In this document: positions 6,052 through 10,106 of the stretch, piece after piece | Layout of the letters: each line of letters starts with the position of its first letter | Numbering within the stretch: the first letter of the stretch is position 1 | NCBI GenBank assembly: GCA_016789485.1 | Contig: JAEURE010000014.1 | Location: 1 to 10,106 of the forward strand | Reading direction: 5' to 3' | DNA length: 10,106 bases | Origin: Anaerolineales bacterium | GTDB lineage: Bacteria; Chloroflexota; Anaerolineae; Anaerolineales; Villigracilaceae | Made by a program: the position numbers and the translations under genes | The notes under the pieces: model-generated | Database searches by the model: none | What the model saw: the letters and a program-made list of their open reading frames with translations, nothing else | What the model was told of the DNA's origin: nothing

Positions 6052-7008
6052 GTGAATAAACAACTTACAGGGGAGATAAAAGATAGATTGGCTGTTGCGA
6101 AGAAAATTGTCATTGCTTCGCATGTCAGACCGGATGGGGATGCGATTGGTTCATTGCTAGGACTGGGATTAGCCCTGCGCGACGCAGGTAAATCCGTACA
6201 GATGGTCCTCGCAGATGGCGTACCTTCCTCCTTCAAATACCTTGATGGCAGTGAACTCATCCAAAAAGAGCCGAAGGGAGAGCACGATACCTTCATCACC
6301 GTGGACTGCGCCGATTTCAAACGTACGGGAAAAGTATTTGAAAATTTTGGACAGCCTGATATCAACATAGATCATCACGTTACCAACGAAAAATTTGGAA
6401 AATTAAATCTGATCGAAGCAGAAGAGGTTGCCACCGCTGCGATCCTCACCAACCACCTGCCTGAGTGGGGACTGAAGATCACAAAACCTGTTGCGGCCGC
6501 ATTATTGACCGGTGTCATCACCGATACACTTGGTTTTCGCACATCCAACACCACACCAGAATCACTTCGTCAGGCTGCGACCTTAATGGAAGCGGGCGTG
6601 GATATGCCTGAGATTTACATGCGCTCCCTTGTACGCAAATCATTTCCGGCCGCCAAGTTTTGGGGCGCAGGACTCTCCAGCCTTGAAAGCAAAAATGGTA
6701 TTGTGTGGGGTACACTCACCGTGGCAGACCGCAAATCCGCGGGATACGGAGGTAATGACGATGCCGACCTCATCAACATGATTTCAGCCATCGACGGGAA
6801 CAAAGTGGGAATGGTTTTCGTTGAACAGACGAATAATCATGTAAAAATCTCCTGGCGCGCGCTTGCCCCGGGAGTGGATGTTTCTGCGGTAGCACAATAC
6901 TTTAAAGGCGGAGGTCATGCCGCTGCTGCAGGAGCAGATATCGAGGGAAGTTTGAGCGAAGTTCAAAAAGAAGTGCTAAAAAAGACGAGAGAGCTATTGA
7001 AATTGTAA
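6052..7008 (+). CDS. nrnA: DHH/DHHA1 phosphoesterase, NrnA-like oligoribonuclease / pAp phosphatase
   Basis: NrnA-type enzymes degrade very short RNAs (2-5 bases) and can dephosphorylate pAp to AMP, using Mn2+. The 318-residue protein has the DHH domain metal motifs: SHVRPDGDAIGS (23-34; His24, Asp28, Asp30), VDCAD (84-88; Asp85), DHH itself (107-109), and TDT (157-159; Asp158) in GVITDTLGFRTSNTT. The C-terminal DHHA1 domain ends with the substrate-binding GGGHAAAAG (286-294). All key residues are present. The GTG at 6052 is chosen because GGAGG (6037-6041) lies 10 bases upstream; a TTG at 6043 in the same frame is too close to that SD. It lies between rbfA and truB, a common arrangement in Firmicutes and Chloroflexota. 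Whether pAp or nanoRNA is the main substrate cannot be told from sequence. Confidence 0.94.
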   Translation: MNKQLTGEIKDRLAVAKKIVIASHVRPDGDAIGSLLGLGLALRDAGKSVQMVLADGVPSSFKYLDGSELIQKEPKGEHDTFITVDCADFKRTGKVFENFGQPDINIDHHVTNEKFGKLNLIEAEEVATAAILTNHLPEWGLKITKPVAAALLTGVITDTLGFRTSNTTPESLRQAATLMEAGVDMPEIYMRSLVRKSFPAAKFWGAGLSSLESKNGIVWGTLTVADRKSAGYGGNDDADLINMISAIDGNKVGMVFVEQTNNHVKISWRALAPGVDVSAVAQYFKGGGHAAAAGADIEGSLSEVQKEVLKKTRELLKL

Positions 7009-7030
7009 GGAATGTCGGAACACAGTCTTA

Positions 7031-7058
7031 TTGCAAATTAAGATAAATGTGTCATAAT
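7031..7058 (+). promoter_or_regulatory. Possible internal promoter before truB
   Basis: TTGCAA (7031-7036), a 16-base spacer and CATAAT (7053-7058) preceded by TGT form a plausible promoter with an extended -10. It lies in an AT-rich 85-base gap. It overlaps a weak dyad: TCTTA (7026-7030) with TAAGA (7039-7043), flanked by ACACA (7020-7024) and TGTGT (7048-7052). Confidence 0.4.
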
Positions 7059-7093
7059 TTAATTACCCAAAGGATTCAGGAGGAATAATTCAA

Positions 7094-8017
7094 ATGAATA
7101 GCCAAGACATAAAGAACGCAATTTCCGGCGCGCTTGTTGTAGACAAACCGGTTGGAATGACATCCCACGATGTAGTCCAGGCGATACGAAATGGAACAGG
7201 TCTGCGTCGCGCAGGACACACAGGGACACTTGATCCACGTGCCTCTGGCGTGCTCGTTATCCTGGTTGGTCCTGCCGTACGCTTAAGTGAGTATGTATCT
7301 GCATCCGATAAACGCTACCAAGCCATTATCCGCTTAGGCGGCTCGACTGATACATTCGACGCAGAGGGCAAGGTCACTTTATCGAACGACCCGCTCAATG
7401 TTACCGAAGCCCAGTTTGAAGAAGCTCTCAAGACGTTCGTAGGCGAAATAGAACAAACTCCCCCGCCGTACTCTGCCGTCAAAGTGCAGGGACGCAAAGC
7501 CTACGAAATGGCACGCAAAGGCGAGGAAGTTGATCTCGAGCCGCGCAAGATCACCGTGCATCACCTGGAAGTTCTTGAATGGACTCCGCCCGAAGTTGTC
7601 ATTGATGTGCACTGCTCTTCCGGCACATACGTTCGTTCGCTCGCGAATGATCTCGGTGTGAAGCTGGGGTGTGGAGCCTACCTGGTCGGATTGCGCCGCA
7701 CCAAAAGCGGACGCTTCTCCTTGCGCGATTCAGTGCCTTTGCGAAAATTGCAGGAAGCCTTCACCGCAGGCAATTGGTATCAATATCTCATCCCCGCTGC
7801 AGAAGCGCTTGGTGACTGGCCCGCCGTGGAACTCAACCCCGATGAAGTGGAAGGCGTACGCCACGGTCATCGTGTAAAAGTTGTTGGTGAGCCCACAGTA
7901 ACCAAAGTCCGTGGTGTGAGCACACAAGGCGAACTCGTTGCATTGATGGAGCTCGTCACCAGCGAAGACGGCTCCCCCGAATGGCAGCCCAAGAAAGTCT
8001 TCTTCACTTCAGATTAA
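7094..8017 (+). CDS. truB: tRNA pseudouridine(55) synthase TruB
   Basis: TruB converts uridine 55 in the T-loop of tRNAs to pseudouridine. The 307-residue protein shows the family motifs in order: VVDKPVGMTSHDVV (15-28); GHTGTLDPRASGVL (41-54) with catalytic Asp47; KRYQAIIRLGGSTDT (73-87) with the conserved Tyr75; QTPPPYSAVKVQGRKAYEMAR (121-141); and CSSGTYVRSLANDLG (174-188) with Arg181. A C-terminal TruB_C/PUA-like part begins near 243 (AVELNPDEVEGVRHGHRV). Length is normal for the Gram-positive type. The ATG has AGGAGG (7078-7083) at a spacing of 10. It may have its own promoter. The gene is followed by a palindromic repeat and a terminator, so it is likely the last gene of the main transcript unless there is read-through to ribF. 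Confidence 0.97.
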   Translation: MNSQDIKNAISGALVVDKPVGMTSHDVVQAIRNGTGLRRAGHTGTLDPRASGVLVILVGPAVRLSEYVSASDKRYQAIIRLGGSTDTFDAEGKVTLSNDPLNVTEAQFEEALKTFVGEIEQTPPPYSAVKVQGRKAYEMARKGEEVDLEPRKITVHHLEVLEWTPPEVVIDVHCSSGTYVRSLANDLGVKLGCGAYLVGLRRTKSGRFSLRDSVPLRKLQEAFTAGNWYQYLIPAAEALGDWPAVELNPDEVEGVRHGHRVKVVGEPTVTKVRGVSTQGELVALMELVTSEDGSPEWQPKKVFFTSD

Positions 8018-8020
8018 TAT

Positions 8021-8109
8021 ATGTCATTGCGAGGAATATGCTCCTCCCGACGAAGCAATCTCCAAAATAAATTGGGGATTGCTTCGGGTTAGCAGCCTCG
8101 CAATGACAT
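8021..8109. repeat. REP/MITE-like palindromic repeat with nested stems
   Basis: The outer arms ATGTCATTGCGAGG (8021-8034) and CCTCGCAATGACAT (8096-8109) are a perfect 14-bp inverted repeat. An inner stem pairs CGAAGCAATCTCC (8051-8063) with GGGGATTGCTTCG (8074-8086), with one G-U pair. From memory, sequences of the form TGTCATTGCGAGG...CGAAGCAATC are abundant intergenic repeats in several bacterial phyla, including Chloroflexota. It contains no ORF. It starts 3 bases after the truB stop. Confidence 0.85.
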
Positions 8110-8112
8110 GAT

Positions 8113-8135
8113 GCCGCCAACATGGCGGCTTTTTT
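8113..8135 (+). terminator. Intrinsic terminator between truB and ribF
   Basis: GCCGCCA (8113-8119) and TGGCGGC (8123-8129) form a GC-rich perfect 7-bp stem with a 3-base loop, followed by six T (8130-8135). It ends 5 bases before the ribF ATG. It would end the upstream transcript or act as an attenuator for ribF. Confidence 0.85.
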
Positions 8136-8140
8136 ATACT

Positions 8141-9058
8141 ATGCAACATTATCATTCCCTCGAAGCAGTATCCCTACAAACCTCATGGCTCACCATTGGC
8201 GTCTTTGACGGCGTCCATCGCGGGCATCGCGAAATCATCCATAAACTTGTCAAGGATGCGCATGCACATCACGCGCCAGCCGTTGTGTTGACCTTTGATC
8301 CGCACCCAGCCGCTGTATTAACCGGCAAGGAGATTCGCTGCCTCACCACACCGGATGAACGCGCAGATTTACTCGCCGGGCTTGGCGTGGATGTAGTCAT
8401 CACCCAGCGCTTCACACGTGACCTGTCCACTGCCACTGCTCTTGAATATATGACTCGTCTGAAAGAGAGTCTCAGCCCCGCGCACCTGCTCATCGGCTAT
8501 GACTTTGCCCTTGGCAAAGGACGCGAAGGCAATGCCACCCGCCTGACGGAGATCGGTCGGGAACTGAGGTATGCCGTCGAGATCGTACCAGCTCTCAGCG
8601 ACGAAAGCGGCGTAATCTCGTCTACAGAAATACGAAAACTGATTTCCACAGGCAATCTCGCCGAAGCTTCAAAACTGCTCGGCTATCGGTATCAAATAGG
8701 CGGCGAAGTCATCCACGGCGCAGGACGCGGGAAAACCATCAATTTCCCCACGGCAAACATTGATTATCCAAAGGGAAAAGTGATGCCGCCAAACGGGATT
8801 TATGCCTGCTGGGCGCATTTGGGCGAACAGAAATTCATGGCAGCCACGAATATCGGGCTTAACCCAACCTTTACGCCGGAACGACAGGTCCCCAGCCTGG
8901 AAGCCTATCTTCTGGATTTTGATCGTGACATTTACGGCGAGACTATGCAGTTGGAATTCGCTGCCCGCCTGCGGGATGAAATTCGATATACCTCAGTGGA
9001 TGCGCTCATCAAACAGATCCATGACGATGTGGATAAGACAAGGAGCCTGCTCTCATGA
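8141..9058 (+). CDS. ribF: Bifunctional riboflavin kinase / FAD synthetase
   Basis: RibF phosphorylates riboflavin to FMN and adenylates FMN to FAD in the cytosol. The 305-residue protein has an N-terminal nucleotidyltransferase domain (FAD synthetase) with GVFDGVHRGH (20-29), TFDPHP (51-56), LIGYDFALGKGREGN (117-131) and ISSTEIR (159-165). The C-terminal riboflavin kinase domain has GAGRGKTINFPTANI (193-207), NIGLNPTF (237-244) and the catalytic Glu254 in LEAYLLDFDRDIYG. Both domains look intact and the length is normal. The ATG at 8141 fits the family's N-terminus (MQHYHSLE). In-frame ATGs at 8108 and 8111 fall in or before a terminator stem. No start candidate has a Shine-Dalgarno sequence, and the terminator T-run ends 5 bases upstream, so expression is unusual. 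I see no FMN riboswitch. The stop overlaps the next start (ATGA). Confidence 0.96.
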   Translation: MQHYHSLEAVSLQTSWLTIGVFDGVHRGHREIIHKLVKDAHAHHAPAVVLTFDPHPAAVLTGKEIRCLTTPDERADLLAGLGVDVVITQRFTRDLSTATALEYMTRLKESLSPAHLLIGYDFALGKGREGNATRLTEIGRELRYAVEIVPALSDESGVISSTEIRKLISTGNLAEASKLLGYRYQIGGEVIHGAGRGKTINFPTANIDYPKGKVMPPNGIYACWAHLGEQKFMAATNIGLNPTFTPERQVPSLEAYLLDFDRDIYGETMQLEFAARLRDEIRYTSVDALIKQIHDDVDKTRSLLS

Positions 9059-9492
9059 GAAACCGCGCAGGTATCATTCTGATTGAAGAGGACAAACTTG
9101 CGCTCATCGAACGTCACAGGCAGGGACTGCACTACTTTGCTTTTCCGGGCGGCGGCATTGACAAGGGTGAAAGTGCCGAACAAGCGGCGATCCGTGAGGC
9201 GGAAGAGGAATTGGGGATCGTGGTTGGAATTCAACACAAAGCGGCGGAAATCATTTTTAAGAAGAGCAAACAAATTTATTTTTTGGTCAAACGAATTGGC
9301 GGGGAATTTGGAACTGGCAGCGGCGAGGAATACGGCGAGTATGATCCCGCTCATGGAACCTATCTTCCGATATGGATGCCGCTGGAGGATGTTTTAATTA
9401 AAAATGTTGTGCCGCACATGCTTGCGGAATTCGTCGTACGTTCACACAGGGAAGGGTGGAAGAAAGAATTTGTTGTTATGATTGAAGCATAG
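9055..9492 (+). CDS. Nudix hydrolase
   Basis: This is a predicted hydrolase of nucleoside diphosphates linked to another moiety. The 145-residue protein is a single Nudix domain. The full Nudix box GX5EX7REUXEEXGU is at residues 33-55: Gly33, Glu39, Arg47, Glu48, Glu51, Glu52 and Gly54 are all present, with Ala49 and Ile55 at the hydrophobic sites. The conserved FPGGG precedes it. Substrate is unknown: the aromatic segment after the box (KQIYFLVKRIGGEFGTGSGEEY) and IWMPLEDV resemble general MutT/ADP-ribose-type proteins. The ATG overlaps the ribF stop in ATGA, and AGGAG (9041-9045) lies 9 bases upstream, so translation is probably coupled to ribF. A link to flavin nucleotide turnover is possible but is inference from position only. 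Confidence 0.92.
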   Translation: MRNRAGIILIEEDKLALIERHRQGLHYFAFPGGGIDKGESAEQAAIREAEEELGIVVGIQHKAAEIIFKKSKQIYFLVKRIGGEFGTGSGEEYGEYDPAHGTYLPIWMPLEDVLIKNVVPHMLAEFVVRSHREGWKKEFVVMIEA

Positions 9493-9630
9493 AAAATCGT
9501 ACAGGGGAGAAATATATATCTCGAACTGCAACCAGTTCCACTTCCAAAAAGATGCGCAAGGGGAACATTCCATATCATCCTTCGTCTACTTTATAACGCC
9601 GAAATACCCATATCCAAACTGGAGGATGAA
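9493..9630. other. Intergenic region between the Nudix gene and a lipoprotein gene
   Basis: These 138 bases contain no convincing gene or T-run terminator. A small perfect dyad GAACTG-CAAC-CAGTTC lies at 9523-9538. A weak promoter-like pair, TTCCAT (9568-9573) and TATAAC (9592-9597) with an 18-base spacer, could serve the lipoprotein gene. GGAGG (9621-9625) is its ribosome binding site. Confidence 0.35.
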
Positions 9631-10106
9631 ATGAAAGCAAATGTTCGAGTACCTGCCTTGTTCGTCTTGTTAAGTGCGCTGCTTCTCAGCGCATGTGGAG
9701 GAGCTGCGCCTGCTGCAACCGAAGCTCCCGCATATTTTGAGGAAGCGCCTGCCATGGAGGCGCCTGCGGCGCAAAGCGCTGCGGATGGAATTGCCAAAGA
9801 GGAAAGTGGATCGTCTGCTGCACTGCCGGGAGATGCCGTGTTCAACACCGGCGCAGACTCACCCATCGCCGCTACGAACCACATGATCATCAAAAGCGGT
9901 GAAATAAAACTGCTGGTGGAAAGCACAGACAACGCTATTGACCGCGCCACCCAGATCGTTGGTGATGCAGGTGGGTATATTGTCAGTTCGCGGGTTTGGT
10001 ACCAGCCTTATTACGATGGAGAAAATTATAAATACGCCACTGTCACCATCGGCGTACCCGTCCAGCAATTTGAACGGACTCTCAGCCGCCTGCGCGGGCT
10101 CGCCGT
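9631..10106 (+). CDS. Lipoprotein with DUF4349-like domain (3' end beyond window)
   Basis: The first 158 codons are visible; the gene runs off the window. The N-terminus is a lipoprotein signal peptide: basic start MKANVR, a hydrophobic core PALFVLLSALLL, and the lipobox LSAC with Cys22, followed by Gly-Gly. Residues 25-80 are a low-complexity Ala/Pro/Glu spacer, as expected for a tether on the outer side of the membrane. From about residue 88 (HMIIKSGEIKLLVESTDNAI) it resembles the start of DUF4349: a strand, a helix, GGYIVSSRVW, then ATVTIGVPVQQFERTLSRLRGLA. Many DUF4349 proteins have a coiled coil and a C-terminal membrane segment, but those parts are not in this window. Function of the domain is not known. 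The start is fixed by GGAGG at a spacing of 5. Confidence 0.85.
   Translation, partial: MKANVRVPALFVLLSALLLSACGGAAPAATEAPAYFEEAPAMEAPAAQSAADGIAKEESGSSAALPGDAVFNTGADSPIAATNHMIIKSGEIKLLVESTDNAIDRATQIVGDAGGYIVSSRVWYQPYYDGENYKYATVTIGVPVQQFERTLSRLRGLA

Noticed and set aside
5988..8109. CRISPR array formed by the two similar palindromes
   Set aside because: The two copies are about 2 kb apart, differ in length and sequence, and have genes between them; there are no regular spacers or cas genes.
8018..8140. FMN riboswitch before ribF
   Set aside because: The conserved FMN riboswitch core with its six-stem junction is absent; the structure is explained by the palindromic repeat and a simple terminator.
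9552..9596. 14-codon ORF in the Nudix-lipoprotein gap
   Set aside because: It has no SD at a suitable distance and is too short to support without conservation data.
9591..9950. 119-codon minus-strand open frame at the right end
   Set aside because: It is opposite a lipoprotein signal peptide and an Ala-rich linker, which commonly produce long antisense frames.

Overview
The window looks like an ordinary stretch of a bacterial chromosome, most likely from the phylum Chloroflexota (class Anaerolineae or a relative). This assignment is an inference. It rests on the gene order nusA-ylxR-infB-rbfA-nrnA-truB-ribF, a very short IF2, the style of the protein sequences, moderate GC content, and a palindromic repeat beginning TGTCATTGCGAGG that I remember from such genomes. 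I could not search a database.

Layout. The first 74 bases hold what may be the last codons of a plus-strand gene that starts before the window; this is uncertain. A perfect 18-bp inverted repeat follows (95-140), and its right arm contains the ribosome binding site of a 142-residue protein of unknown function (148-576). A two-way terminator (580-615) separates that gene from a minus-strand SAM-dependent methyltransferase (614-1348). Between the methyltransferase and nusA (1349-1484), two divergent promoters are interleaved.

From 1485 to 9492 all genes point right. They serve transcription, translation and cofactor supply: nusA (elongation, termination and antitermination), ylxR (small RNA-binding protein), infB (IF2), rbfA (30S maturation), nrnA (DHH phosphoesterase that degrades nanoRNA and/or pAp), truB (tRNA psi55 synthase), ribF (FMN and FAD synthesis) and a Nudix hydrolase whose start overlaps the ribF stop. 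rimP, usual before nusA, and ylxQ, usual before infB in Firmicutes, are not in their expected places. The window ends inside a lipoprotein gene with a DUF4349-like domain (9631 onward).

Most intercistronic gaps of the operon contain a hairpin. One hides the ylxR Shine-Dalgarno sequence, one separates infB from rbfA, two belong to one repeat family (after rbfA and after truB), and one is a clear intrinsic terminator ending only 5 bases before the ribF start codon. A possible internal promoter lies before truB. I see no mobile element with a transposase, CRISPR array, tRNA, rRNA or defence system. The genes are mainly housekeeping; the parts worth a second look are the RNA structures at translation starts, the repeat pair, and the long NusA tail paired with a short IF2.
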